DNA of 64,000 nt from Sedimentitalea sp039941015. Its GTDB lineage: Bacteria > Pseudomonadota > Alphaproteobacteria > Rhodobacterales > Rhodobacteraceae. This document shows positions 52,338 through 59,956 of the stretch, one piece after another; position 1 is the stretch's first letter; the number at the start of each line of letters is the position of its first letter. A program made the position numbers and the translations under genes. A model generated the notes under the pieces. The model saw only the letters and a program-made list of their open reading frames with translations. It did not search any database and had not been told where the DNA came from. The stretch lies in assembly GCF_039941015.1 (NCBI RefSeq), contig NZ_JBDVFI010000067.1. One strand, given 5' to 3'.

Positions 52338-53102
52338 GTGACTTCGAGCCTAGGTAGCACTGCCAACATCGACCTATCGGATGCGCAACTCAAGCTTGAG
52401 CGCGCACGATTTCACATCGCTGATCTCGACGCTCAACTTGATACCTATTTGTCGTCAGATTTTTATCGTCTTAGACTCGAGAAGGACAATAACGAACGGC
52501 GGTGGAATGTTCATTTTGAATCCCTTCATAAGCCAGACCGTACCATCGATACTGTCCTCGGCGACGCAATAGGGAACCTGCGAAGCGCGCTAGACTACGC
52601 CGCTGTTGCGCTGGTCTATCCAATAACCAACAAGACGAGTGGCACCGGGTTCCCGTTCGCCGACGATGAGGCAGGCTTTCGCGGCCAAGCGAGTTCAAGT
52701 CGGTGTTTTGGGCATTGTGAACAACGGGTCAAGGACTACTTCACCGATGTTGTGCAGGCATTTGACGGCGGGGCTGGACATTGCTTTTGGGTGCTAAACA
52801 AACTTCGCAATATTGATAAGCATAGGCTGCTGGTGATCACAACGAGCCTTGCAGGGGTTTCCGCTTCTTGGAAAGTGGGCGGAGTTACTTTCACCGATTG
52901 CGGCATGGCCGTAGAGCAAGGAAAGCAAGGTGTGTTTATCAGCGCACCCGCAGGAAGCATCGAGTTCACCGAGCAACCGCGCGCTACCTTTGAGGTGGAG
53001 TTCAACGAGCCGGAAGTGATCCGTGGGAGAAGTGTATCTGACTTTCTTAGTTCTGCGGCTGACCAAGTTCAGTGCCTTCTAAGCACGCTCAAGACATTCT
53101 GA
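52338..53102 (+). CDS. Unknown protein of 254 residues
   Basis: GTG start, no recognised family. The sequence has an acidic N-terminal helix (SDAQLKLERARFHIADLDAQLDTYL), then NLRSALDYAAVALVYPITNKT and LNKLRNIDKHRLLVITTSLAG, which resemble short helical segments seen in accessory hypothetical proteins; the rest is beta-rich. Cysteines occur as CFGHCEQ and TDCGMAV. There is no signal peptide, transmembrane segment or catalytic triad. Codon use is more A/T-rich than neighbouring core genes, which points to recent acquisition. Upstream is the icd promoter region; downstream is a gene-free stretch with a perfect palindrome. Whether it is a toxin, a defence component or something else cannot be said. 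Confidence 0.55.
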   Translation: MTSSLGSTANIDLSDAQLKLERARFHIADLDAQLDTYLSSDFYRLRLEKDNNERRWNVHFESLHKPDRTIDTVLGDAIGNLRSALDYAAVALVYPITNKTSGTGFPFADDEAGFRGQASSSRCFGHCEQRVKDYFTDVVQAFDGGAGHCFWVLNKLRNIDKHRLLVITTSLAGVSASWKVGGVTFTDCGMAVEQGKQGVFISAPAGSIEFTEQPRATFEVEFNEPEVIRGRSVSDFLSSAADQVQCLLSTLKTF

Positions 53103-53417
53103 CCGCACATGGAGCGTCGTTGGATACCTTGATGAAGCTTCCAAGGTGATTCTTTTCAGACAATTGTCTGATCCCGAGGTTTTATTGTGCCATTCATTCG
53201 GTGGCGTGGAGGAATACCTTAGGGGCTAGATGATTCATCTCCTAATAAACGCCCGTTATCGAGATGTTGGAAGCTCACGTCGATACCGGGTGTTACTGGT
53301 CCTCGGGTTGCTCAGCGCTCTTGTATTCAAGGCTTCCGTTCGCATACTTCTGGGCAGCCTGCATTTTCCGGTTGCCGAACGAACAAGTGAAATACTACGA
53401 TTTGGAAAGGTTAAGCT
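53103..53417. other. 315-base gene-free region with a perfect palindrome
   Basis: Contains TCAGACAATTGTCTGA, a perfect 16-base palindrome, at 53156-53171, and a plus-strand frame of 72 codons at 53230 without family features. The right end holds the ribosome site GGAAAGG for the thioesterase gene. No gene is supported. Confidence 0.5.
53156..53171. promoter_or_regulatory. 16-base perfect palindrome
   Basis: TCAGACAATTGTCTGA reads identically on both strands, so a dimeric regulator could bind. No matching gene is next to it and no known consensus fits with certainty. Confidence 0.3.
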
Positions 53418-53834
53418 ATGGGATTGTCGCACAGGACGCGGGTGGTGATTGGGACCGCTGATTGCGACGCTCTGGGGCATATGAACGTGGCGCGGTACTT
53501 TGCCCTTTGCAATCAGAACGGGTTTGCCATGCAGACCGCGATGGGCTGGAACCCAGGGGATACTGTCGAGGGCCAAAGGCTTTCGTTTGCAGTGGTCCAT
53601 TCTGAGAGCGATTTCAAATCAGAGGTGATGGAAGGCGAAGCGCTTGTTGTGGAGACCGACATTTCCGAAATCAGCAATCGCTCGGCCACGTTTCGCAATC
53701 GTATCTGGCGCGAGGATGGTGCGCCGGTATTTGACTCGCATTGGAAATCAGTGCTTCTTGATCTCGAAACCCGCCGCGCGGCGCATATTCCGGAGCCGTT
53801 TCGAGAAGCGCTTGCGCGATACATGTCTCCCTGA
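53418..53834 (+). CDS. Acyl-CoA thioesterase (hotdog fold)
   Basis: A 138-residue 4HBT/hotdog thioesterase. The signature GTADCDALGHMNVARYFALCNQNGFAM contains the conserved Asp and the HMN turn near the active site of YbgC/4-hydroxybenzoyl-CoA thioesterase-type proteins. SEVMEGEALVVETDISEISNRSATFRNRIWR follows. It hydrolyses an acyl-CoA thioester of unknown chain. Convergent with the HD-domain gene, 18 bases apart. GGAAAGG lies upstream of the ATG. Confidence 0.85.
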   Translation: MGLSHRTRVVIGTADCDALGHMNVARYFALCNQNGFAMQTAMGWNPGDTVEGQRLSFAVVHSESDFKSEVMEGEALVVETDISEISNRSATFRNRIWREDGAPVFDSHWKSVLLDLETRRAAHIPEPFREALARYMSP

Positions 53835-53852
53835 AGAGAACGTTGCCCGGTG

Positions 53853-54440
53853 TCAGGGGCGCGCGCTGTTTGCAAAGAACGTACGCAGTTTTGGCAAGAG
53901 CCAGTCCCACACCTCGGGCAAACCGCGCTTGACCGGAACACCGACTCGCGTTTCCAGTTGGTCCAGTGTCACGTCATAGTCTTTCCAGCTGCCGCCATCG
54001 GTAACGAGGTTGGCAACCGGCGTTTGCAGCCGGTCGATGCTCTTGGCAAAGATCGCATCCGGGCTTTCGGCCGCTTCGAATTCATCCCAAAGGGCACGAA
54101 AACCATCGGCCTGATCACTTGGTAATAGGCCAAATAGGCGATCCGCTGCGGCGGCTTCCTTGGCAGCCATTGCGGCATGATCAACATTGCCGTGAATGGG
54201 CGCATCTCCTGCATCGATCTCGACGATGTCGTGGATCAGCAGCATCTTGAGCACGCGGTTGATGTCGACGTCCGGTCCGGCGTGATCCGACAGCACAAGG
54301 GCGTAGAGCATGATATGCCAGCTGTGCTCTGCCGAGTTTTCATGCCGCGACCCGTCGATCAGGCTCGACGCGCGCAGGATGGATTTGAGCTTGTCCGCTT
54401 CGCGCAGGAACGCGATTTGGGCATCAAGATGGGCCGTCAT
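53853..54440 (-). CDS. HD-domain phosphohydrolase (YfbR/HDDC2-like)
   Basis: A 195-residue metal-dependent phosphohydrolase. HD signature residues occur as SRHENSAEHSWHIMLYALVLSDHAG and MLLIHDIVEIDAGDAP, matching the HD_3 group (YfbR and eukaryotic HDDC2), known as 5'-nucleotidases acting on deoxynucleoside monophosphates. Conserved KSIDRLQ/GGSWKDYDVT pieces follow. The gene overlaps the next upstream gene's end by 4 bases (the small unknown protein at 54437), so the pair is translationally coupled. Confidence 0.85.
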   Translation of the reverse strand: MTAHLDAQIAFLREADKLKSILRASSLIDGSRHENSAEHSWHIMLYALVLSDHAGPDVDINRVLKMLLIHDIVEIDAGDAPIHGNVDHAAMAAKEAAAADRLFGLLPSDQADGFRALWDEFEAAESPDAIFAKSIDRLQTPVANLVTDGGSWKDYDVTLDQLETRVGVPVKRGLPEVWDWLLPKLRTFFANSARP

Positions 54441-54673
54441 GCCGAAGACGAGGCCGTGCGTTTCGCGGCGGCAATCTTTGCGTTCAAAAGTTTGCGTGCT
54501 GCCTTTTCCGCGAGCCGGACACGGATCGCGGTCAGATAGGCCTCTTCCAAGGTTTGCGATGACGCGCCGATCAATTCTCCGATTTCGACGAACAATCGCT
54601 CGTCGCCGGTGATTTTCATGGCCTCGATCGTGTCATCGGCCAGTTTGGAGGCGAGCGATTCTAGCGTGCTCAT
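54437..54673 (-). CDS. Small unknown protein upstream of the HD-domain gene
   Basis: A 78-residue helical protein, MSTLESLASKLADDTIEAMKITGDERLFVEIGELIGASSQ and ending with lysine-rich AEKAARKLLNAKIAAAKRTASSSA. No signal peptide or membrane segment. The long amphipathic helix and lysine-rich C-terminus suggest a coiled coil or nucleic-acid interaction, but I recognise no family. It overlaps the HD gene start by a four-base ATGA junction, hence an operon. Real gene likely, role unknown. Confidence 0.65.
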   Translation of the reverse strand: MSTLESLASKLADDTIEAMKITGDERLFVEIGELIGASSQTLEEAYLTAIRVRLAEKAARKLLNAKIAAAKRTASSSA

Positions 54674-54691
54674 CGCGGGGTCCGATCTGGT

Positions 54692-55345
54692 CTAGCGTGT
54701 GGTTTCTGTCAGCCTACGCTTTACGTATTCGCTGACATTGCCGATCATGGTGTCCATGTGAGGTTCTTGAAAGAAGTGATCAGCCCCCTCGATTTCCTGA
54801 TGGGTGATCGTGATTCCCTTTTGCTCGTGAAGCTTGTTCACCAACGAAACGGTGTCCGCCGGGGGTGCAACACGATCCGCGCTGCCGTTGATGATCAGGC
54901 CAGAGGACGGGCAGGGCGCAAGGAACGAGAAATCGTACATGTTCGCCGGGGGCGACACGCTGATAAAGCCGGTGATCTCCGGGCGACGCATCAGCAATTG
55001 CATGCCGATCCACGCGCCAAAGGAAAAGCCCGCAACCCAGCAATGCTTGGAATTGTTGTTCATAGACTGCAGATAGTCGAGCGCGCTGGCCGCGTCGGAC
55101 AGTTCGCCGATGCCTTGATCGTACTCGCCCTGGCTGCGACCGACGCCGCGGAAATTGAACCGCAGGACCGTAAAGCCCATGTTGTAGAAAGCGTAGTGCA
55201 GGTTGTAGACGACCTTGTTGTTCATCGTTCCGCCAAATTGCGGATGCGGATGCAACACGATGGCAATCGGGGCGTCCTTTTCCTTTTGGGGGTGGTAACG
55301 GCCTTCAAGGCGGCCATCGGGTCCGGGAAAGATGACCTCGGGCAT
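54692..55345 (-). CDS. Alpha/beta hydrolase (serine aminopeptidase-like)
   Basis: A 217-residue hydrolase: PIAIVLHPHPQFGGTMNNKVVYNLHYA (oxyanion loop), FRGVGRSQGEYDQGIGELSDA, nucleophile in GFSFGAWIGMQLL, and acid/His in GSADRVAPP and GADHFFQEPH. The profile matches the short bacterial serine-aminopeptidase-like/dienelactone-type hydrolases with RGVGRSxG. The substrate is unknown. It is divergent from iscR; the region between holds an Irr-box-like palindrome at 55412, so it might share that control, though this is speculative. Confidence 0.85.
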   Translation of the reverse strand: MPEVIFPGPDGRLEGRYHPQKEKDAPIAIVLHPHPQFGGTMNNKVVYNLHYAFYNMGFTVLRFNFRGVGRSQGEYDQGIGELSDAASALDYLQSMNNNSKHCWVAGFSFGAWIGMQLLMRRPEITGFISVSPPANMYDFSFLAPCPSSGLIINGSADRVAPPADTVSLVNKLHEQKGITITHQEIEGADHFFQEPHMDTMIGNVSEYVKRRLTETTR

Positions 55346-55411
55346 TTATCGGTAGTCCTGTCTGTTTCTGCTCTGGTGCCGCGAAATTCTTGACGAATTC
55401 CCTAAGCTACC

Positions 55412-55426
55412 TTAGAACGGTTCTAA
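55412..55426. promoter_or_regulatory. Irr-box (ICE)-like palindrome upstream of iscR-suf
   Basis: TTAGAAC-G-GTTCTAA is a perfect inverted repeat and resembles the iron control element bound by Irr in alphaproteobacteria (TTAGAA...TTCTAA core). It lies about 100 bases before the iscR start codon. Iron- or haem-dependent control of the Fe-S assembly operon is inferred. Confidence 0.65.
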
Positions 55427-55526
55427 TTGGGCGCGCGAGCGTTGCCTCGTGTGTGTGGGCACATACGCATTGGGCGCGTGAACGTCAATGATTTCGCGCA
55501 AATGTCAGCCTTTCGGGGGAACGATC

Positions 55527-55985
55527 ATGAAACTATCGACCAAAGGCAGGTATGCAATGGCGGCGTTGGTCGATATCGCACTGCAACCCGAAGACTCGTT
55601 GGTGACGTTGGGCGACATTTCTCAACGCCAGAACATATCACTCCCGTATCTGGAGCAATTGTTCGTCAAGCTCCGCCGCGCAGAGTTGGTTTCGTCGGTG
55701 CGCGGGCCGGGCGGCGGCTACCGACTGGCCAAGCCAACCTCGGAGATCCGCGTCGTCGATGTGCTTTCGGCGGTGGATGAAAAGGTCGATGCCATGCACA
55801 AGGGGGCAGGCGTTTCGGGTGCGTCGTCTGGCAGCCGGGCGCAATCTCTGACCAATCGCCTTTGGGAGAGCATGAGCGCCCATGTCTATGTGTTTCTGCA
55901 CCAGACCCGGCTGTCGGATGTGGTGTGCAATGACCTCGCGCCATGCCCTGCGGTACCCGGCCTGTTCGACGTGGTCGACGAATGA
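55527..55985 (+). CDS. iscR: Rrf2-family regulator IscR
   Basis: 152 residues. N-terminal winged helix (MKLSTKGRYAMAALVDIALQ, YLEQLFVKLRRAELVSSVRG, GGGYRLAKPTSEI) fits Rrf2/IscR and it starts an Fe-S assembly operon. Unlike E. coli IscR, the cluster region residues 90-112 (HKGAGVSGASSGSRAQSLTNR) has no Cys; the only cysteines are Cys134 and Cys140 near the C-terminus. The Rhodobacter sphaeroides IscR is known for unusual cluster ligation with few cysteines, so this is probably a cluster-sensing variant, not a broken gene. The ATG overlap at its end couples it to the desulfurase. Confidence 0.88.
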   Translation: MKLSTKGRYAMAALVDIALQPEDSLVTLGDISQRQNISLPYLEQLFVKLRRAELVSSVRGPGGGYRLAKPTSEIRVVDVLSAVDEKVDAMHKGAGVSGASSGSRAQSLTNRLWESMSAHVYVFLHQTRLSDVVCNDLAPCPAVPGLFDVVDE

Positions 55986-57025
55986 CGCGGACCTATCTCG
56001 ACTACAACGCCACCATGCCGCTGCGCCCCGGGGCGCGTGCGGCGATGGTTTCGGCAATGGATGCGATCGGTAACCCATCAAGCGTTCATGCCGAGGGGCG
56101 TGCAGCCAAGGCGTTGATCGAGCGTGCGCGTGCGCAGGTCGCCACGGCCTTTGGTGCCGAAGGGGCCGATATCGTCTTTACTTCTGGGGCAACCGAGGCC
56201 GCGGGTCTTGCCTGTGGGGGGCGCGGATTGCTTGGCGCAGCCATTGAGCACGATGCGGTTGCTGCCTGGATCAAGGATGCGTTGCCGGTCGGGTCAACGG
56301 GGCAGGTCGATGTCACCGATCCTGCGTCATCGGTTTTGCAACTCGCGAATTCCGAAACCGGCGTGTTGCAGGTCTTGCCCAACGGGCTCGCGGTGGTGGA
56401 TGCCACGCAGGCATTCGGCAAGGTTCCGGTCGCGTTCAACGATCTGGGTGCACAAATGGCGCTGATCTCGGCACATAAGCTTGGCGGGCCAAAGGGTGTC
56501 GGAGCATTGGTCATTCGCCGCGGCACTGCAGTGGCTGCCCAGATCCGTGGTGGTGGGCAGGAAATGGGGCGTCGTTCGGGTACTGAAAACGTTATCGGGA
56601 TCGCCGGGTTCGGGGCGGCCGCCGAGGCAGCCGCGCATGATGTCGCGGAAGGCGTCTGGGAGCGAATCGAGGAATTTAGAAATATTCTAGAAAACGCTCT
56701 TGTGGCTGCCGCAAAGAATACTACTTTTGTCGGAAAAGGCGCGACGAGACTTCCGAACACATTGTGCTTCTCCAGCCCCGGCTGGAAAGGCGAAACCCAG
56801 GTCATGCAGATGGATCTGGGCGGTTTTGCGATCAGTGCCGGGTCCGCATGTTCCAGCGGCAAGGCCAAGGCGAGCCGGGTGCTGGGTGCCATGGGACATG
56901 ACGAAATCACTGCCGCCAGTGCGATCCGCGTGTCGCTGGGGCCGGAGACAACAGAAACCGACGTGCTTCGCTTTGCCGACGCATGGTTGGCCAAAGAACA
57001 GAAATTTCGCGCCCGCGCGGCGTGA
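55982..57025 (+). CDS. Cysteine desulfurase (IscS/NifS type)
   Basis: A 347-residue PLP enzyme that takes sulfur from cysteine to form a persulfide for Fe-S clusters. Catalytic loop SAGSACSSGK carries the active Cys; the PLP lysine is in ISAHKLGGPKG; N-terminal YLDYNATMPLRP and HAEGRAAKALIERAR. Short compared with typical IscS (about 400), hence the compact group I form found in some alphaproteobacterial suf operons. A four-base ATGA overlap with iscR makes it the second gene. A second desulfurase, sufS, closes the same operon. Confidence 0.88.
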   Translation: MTRTYLDYNATMPLRPGARAAMVSAMDAIGNPSSVHAEGRAAKALIERARAQVATAFGAEGADIVFTSGATEAAGLACGGRGLLGAAIEHDAVAAWIKDALPVGSTGQVDVTDPASSVLQLANSETGVLQVLPNGLAVVDATQAFGKVPVAFNDLGAQMALISAHKLGGPKGVGALVIRRGTAVAAQIRGGGQEMGRRSGTENVIGIAGFGAAAEAAAHDVAEGVWERIEEFRNILENALVAAAKNTTFVGKGATRLPNTLCFSSPGWKGETQVMQMDLGGFAISAGSACSSGKAKASRVLGAMGHDEITAASAIRVSLGPETTETDVLRFADAWLAKEQKFRARAA

Positions 57026-57041
57026 TTGAAGGAGAGTGCCC

Positions 57042-58565
57042 ATGACCATGGTGGACCAGACACAAGTCAAAGAAGGTGTCGATCAGGACACGGTGGATGC
57101 CGTGCGCGAGGTTGGCGGGGCCTATAAATACGGTTGGGAAACCGAGATCGAGATGGAATACGCCCCAAAGGGGCTGACGCCGGATATCGTTCGCCTGATC
57201 TCGGAAAAGAACGAAGAGCCGCAATGGATGACCGACTGGCGTTTGCAAGCCTACGAACGGTGGTTGCAAAAGGAAGAGCCCACATGGGCGATGGTCGACT
57301 ATCCCGAGATCGATTTTCAGGACCAGTATTACTACGCCCGCCCAAAATCGATGGAGGTCAAACCCAAGTCGCTGGACGAGGTCGATCCCAAGCTGTTGGC
57401 GACTTATGAGAAACTGGGTATCCCGCTGAAAGAGCAGATGATTCTGGCTGGCGTCGAAGGTGCCGAAGCCGCACCTGCCGAAGGCCGCAAGGTGGCCGTG
57501 GACGCGGTGTTTGATTCGGTTTCGGTCGGCACGACCTTTCAGGCCGAGTTGAGAAAGGCCGGGGTGATCTTTTGCTCGATTTCCGAAGCGATCCGCGAGC
57601 ATCCCGAACTGGTCAAGAAATACCTCGGATCGGTCGTGCCGGTCAGTGACAATTTCTATGCGACCTTGAACAGCGCCGTGTTCTCGGATGGATCGTTCGT
57701 CTACGTTCCGCCGGGCGTGCGCTGCCCTATGGAATTGTCGACCTATTTCCGCATCAACGCGGAAAACACGGGTCAGTTCGAACGTACACTGATCATCGCC
57801 GACAAGGGCAGCTATGTGTCCTATCTCGAAGGTTGCACAGCCCCCGCGCGTGACATCGCGCAACTTCATGCCGCCGTGGTGGAAATCATCATCGAGGAAG
57901 ACGCCGAGGTGAAATATTCCACGGTGCAGAACTGGTATCCTGGGGATGAGAACGGCAAGGGCGGCATCTATAACTTTGTAACCAAACGTGCCGATTGCCG
58001 TGGCGACCGGGCCAAGGTGATGTGGACTCAGGTTGAAACCGGGTCTGCCGTGACATGGAAATACCCGTCCTGCATTCTGCGCGGGGACGACAGCCAGGGT
58101 GAATTCTACTCCATCGCGATCGCCAACAACATGCAGCAGGCCGATACCGGAACCAAGATGATCCACTTGGGCAAGGACACCAAGAGTCGGATCGTCTCCA
58201 AAGGGATCAGCGCGGGCAAGGCGCAGAACACGTATCGTGGGCTGGTATCAATGCATCCCAAGGCCAAGGACGCGCGGAACTATACCCAATGTGACAGCTT
58301 GCTGATTGGCGACAAATGCGGGGCGCATACGGTGCCCTACATCGAAGTGCGCAACAATTCTGCCCGCGTCGAACACGAAGCGACAACGTCGAAAGTGGAC
58401 GATGATCAGCTGTTCTATTGCCGCAGTCGGGGCATGGACGAAGAAGAAGCCGTCGCACTGGTTGTGAATGGGTTCTGTAAGGACGTACTTCAGGCACTGC
58501 CGATGGAATTCGCGATGGAAGCGCAGCAACTGGTGGCGATTTCGCTTGAGGGCTCGGTGGGGTAA
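57042..58565 (+). CDS. sufB: Fe-S assembly scaffold protein SufB
   Basis: Core scaffold of the SUF complex SufBC2D, on which Fe-S clusters assemble. 507 residues with the UPF0051 beta-helix: APKGLTPDIVRLISEKNEEP at the start, FYATLNSAVFSDGSFVYVPPGVRCPMELSTYFRIN, EKSSYVSYLEGCTAP-like segment and SRGMDEEEAVALVVNGFCKDVL near the end with conserved Cys. ATG at 57042 is preferred, with GGAG seven bases before; a GTG two codons earlier is possible. It follows the desulfurase by 16 bases and leads to two inserted small genes before sufC. Confidence 0.96.
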   Translation: MTMVDQTQVKEGVDQDTVDAVREVGGAYKYGWETEIEMEYAPKGLTPDIVRLISEKNEEPQWMTDWRLQAYERWLQKEEPTWAMVDYPEIDFQDQYYYARPKSMEVKPKSLDEVDPKLLATYEKLGIPLKEQMILAGVEGAEAAPAEGRKVAVDAVFDSVSVGTTFQAELRKAGVIFCSISEAIREHPELVKKYLGSVVPVSDNFYATLNSAVFSDGSFVYVPPGVRCPMELSTYFRINAENTGQFERTLIIADKGSYVSYLEGCTAPARDIAQLHAAVVEIIIEEDAEVKYSTVQNWYPGDENGKGGIYNFVTKRADCRGDRAKVMWTQVETGSAVTWKYPSCILRGDDSQGEFYSIAIANNMQQADTGTKMIHLGKDTKSRIVSKGISAGKAQNTYRGLVSMHPKAKDARNYTQCDSLLIGDKCGAHTVPYIEVRNNSARVEHEATTSKVDDDQLFYCRSRGMDEEEAVALVVNGFCKDVLQALPMEFAMEAQQLVAISLEGSVG

Positions 58566-58567
58566 GA

Positions 58568-58837
58568 GTGGCCGAAGGCGAAAAGACGAGAGCAGAGGTG
58601 CGGACCTTTGAGTACAACGCGAAAGAAGGCGTTCGCGCCGTCGCGTTCATTTTTGTTTTGCGCCGTATTGCTTTCCCTCTTTTCGTCTTGTTCTTGGTTG
58701 TGGTTTTTGCGGCTTTTGCCGTGAATGGTGTCGTCGCCGGGTTGCTTTGCTTGGCGATTTTCGGGGGGCCTTCCCTTCTGTTATGGGGGGTTATCTCAGA
58801 TCAGGGCAAAAAAGTCTTGGAGTATTGGAAAAGATGA
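58568..58837 (+). CDS. Small membrane protein inside the suf operon
   Basis: 89 residues with two hydrophobic segments (AFPLFVLFLVVVFAAFAVNG and VVAGLLCLAIFGGPSLLLWGV), a basic N-terminal part (KTRAEVRTFEYNAKEG) and C-terminal DQGKKVLEYWKR. GTG start 2 bases after sufB, end overlapping the next gene by ATGA. No family recognised. It is probably a membrane protein co-expressed with the SUF genes, but no direct role in Fe-S assembly can be claimed. Confidence 0.7.
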   Translation: MAEGEKTRAEVRTFEYNAKEGVRAVAFIFVLRRIAFPLFVLFLVVVFAAFAVNGVVAGLLCLAIFGGPSLLLWGVISDQGKKVLEYWKR

Positions 58838-59148
58838 TCGTGACAACGACACAGAGCGTCGAAGGGTATCAGATCGCCGACTACAAGGGCATTGTCGTGG
58901 GCGAGGCCATCATGGGCGCCAACGTCGTGCGCGATGTATTTGCCTCGATCACCGATATCGTCGGGGGCCGCTCCGGCGCCTACGAAAGCAAGTTGCAGGA
59001 TGCCCGCGACACCGCGCTGCGTGAATTGGAAGAGCGCGCAGCGGAAAAAGGTGCAAACGCCGTGGTGGGTGTTGATCTGGATTATGAAGTTGTCGGCCAG
59101 TCGATGCTGATGGTGTCCGCCTCGGGCACCGCAGTGGTATTGGGCTGA
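58834..59148 (+). CDS. YbjQ/DUF74-type heavy-metal-binding protein
   Basis: 104 residues of the YbjQ family: VTTTQSVEGYQIADYKGIVVGEAIMGANVVRDVF, then GRSGAYESKLQDARDTALRELEERAAEKGANAVVGVDLDYEVV. Members form a pentameric small-molecule or metal-binding ring; the function is unclear. Its start overlaps the preceding membrane protein stop. Located between sufB and sufC, it may share control with Fe-S assembly, and its family's putative heavy-metal role would fit a metal-handling operon. Confidence 0.83.
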   Translation: MIVTTTQSVEGYQIADYKGIVVGEAIMGANVVRDVFASITDIVGGRSGAYESKLQDARDTALRELEERAAEKGANAVVGVDLDYEVVGQSMLMVSASGTAVVLG

Positions 59149-59200
59149 CGTCAGGAAACATGGCGGCCGGACGGTACGCGCATACGCAAGGAAAAGAATA

Positions 59201-59956
59201 ATGTTGGAAATCAGGAATCTGCACGTAAAACTTGAGGAAGAAGATAAGCAAATCCTCAAAGGCGTCGACCTGACCGTAGAGGCTGGCAAGGTGCATGCGA
59301 TCATGGGGCCGAACGGATCGGGAAAATCGACTCTGTCATATGTCCTGTCAGGACGCGACGGCTATGAGGTGACCGACGGCAGCGCGATGCTGGGCGATCT
59401 GAACCTGCTGGAGCTTGAGCCAGAAGAACGTGCGGCGGCGGGGCTGTTTCTTGCCTTTCAATACCCTGTCGAAATCCCCGGCGTCGGCAATATGACCTTT
59501 CTGCGCACCGCTGTGAACGCGCAGCGCAAGGCGCGGGGCGAAGACGAGATGAGTGCCGCAGATTTCCTCAAGCTGGTGCGCGAACGGGCAAAGGCTTTGA
59601 AGATTGATGCCGAGATGTTGAAGCGCCCGGTGAATGTGGGCTTCTCCGGAGGTGAGAAAAAGCGCAACGAGATCCTGCAGATGGCGATGCTCGAGCCGAA
59701 AATGTGCATTCTGGACGAAACAGACAGTGGCCTTGACGTGGACGCGATGAAGCTGGTGGCCGAAGGCGTGAACGCCCTGCGTGGCGAAGGCCGTGGCTTC
59801 TTGGTTATTACACATTATCAACGGCTTCTGGACCACATCAAACCTGATGTTGTACATATCATGGCGGACGGTCGTATCGTCAAATCGGGCGGTCCCGAGC
59901 TTGCGATCGAGGTCGAGCATAACGGTTACACCGACATTTTGGCTGAGGTGGCGTAA
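59201..59956 (+). CDS. sufC: Fe-S assembly ATPase SufC
   Basis: ABC-type ATPase that drives the SufBC2D complex; cytoplasmic, not a transporter. 251 residues: Walker A GPNGSGKST, family-typical VEIPGVGNMTFLRTAVNAQRK, the ABC signature FSGGEKKRNEILQMAML, Walker B CILDETDSGLDVDAMKLV, then ITHYQRLLDHIKPDVVHIM. It begins 52 bases after the YbjQ gene with AAGGAA. Overlaps the sufD start by one base (TAATG). Confidence 0.96.
   Translation: MLEIRNLHVKLEEEDKQILKGVDLTVEAGKVHAIMGPNGSGKSTLSYVLSGRDGYEVTDGSAMLGDLNLLELEPEERAAAGLFLAFQYPVEIPGVGNMTFLRTAVNAQRKARGEDEMSAADFLKLVRERAKALKIDAEMLKRPVNVGFSGGEKKRNEILQMAMLEPKMCILDETDSGLDVDAMKLVAEGVNALRGEGRGFLVITHYQRLLDHIKPDVVHIMADGRIVKSGGPELAIEVEHNGYTDILAEVA

Noticed and set aside
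53230..53448. Hypothetical protein of 72 residues before the thioesterase
   Set aside because: No ribosome site, overlaps the thioesterase start, no family features.
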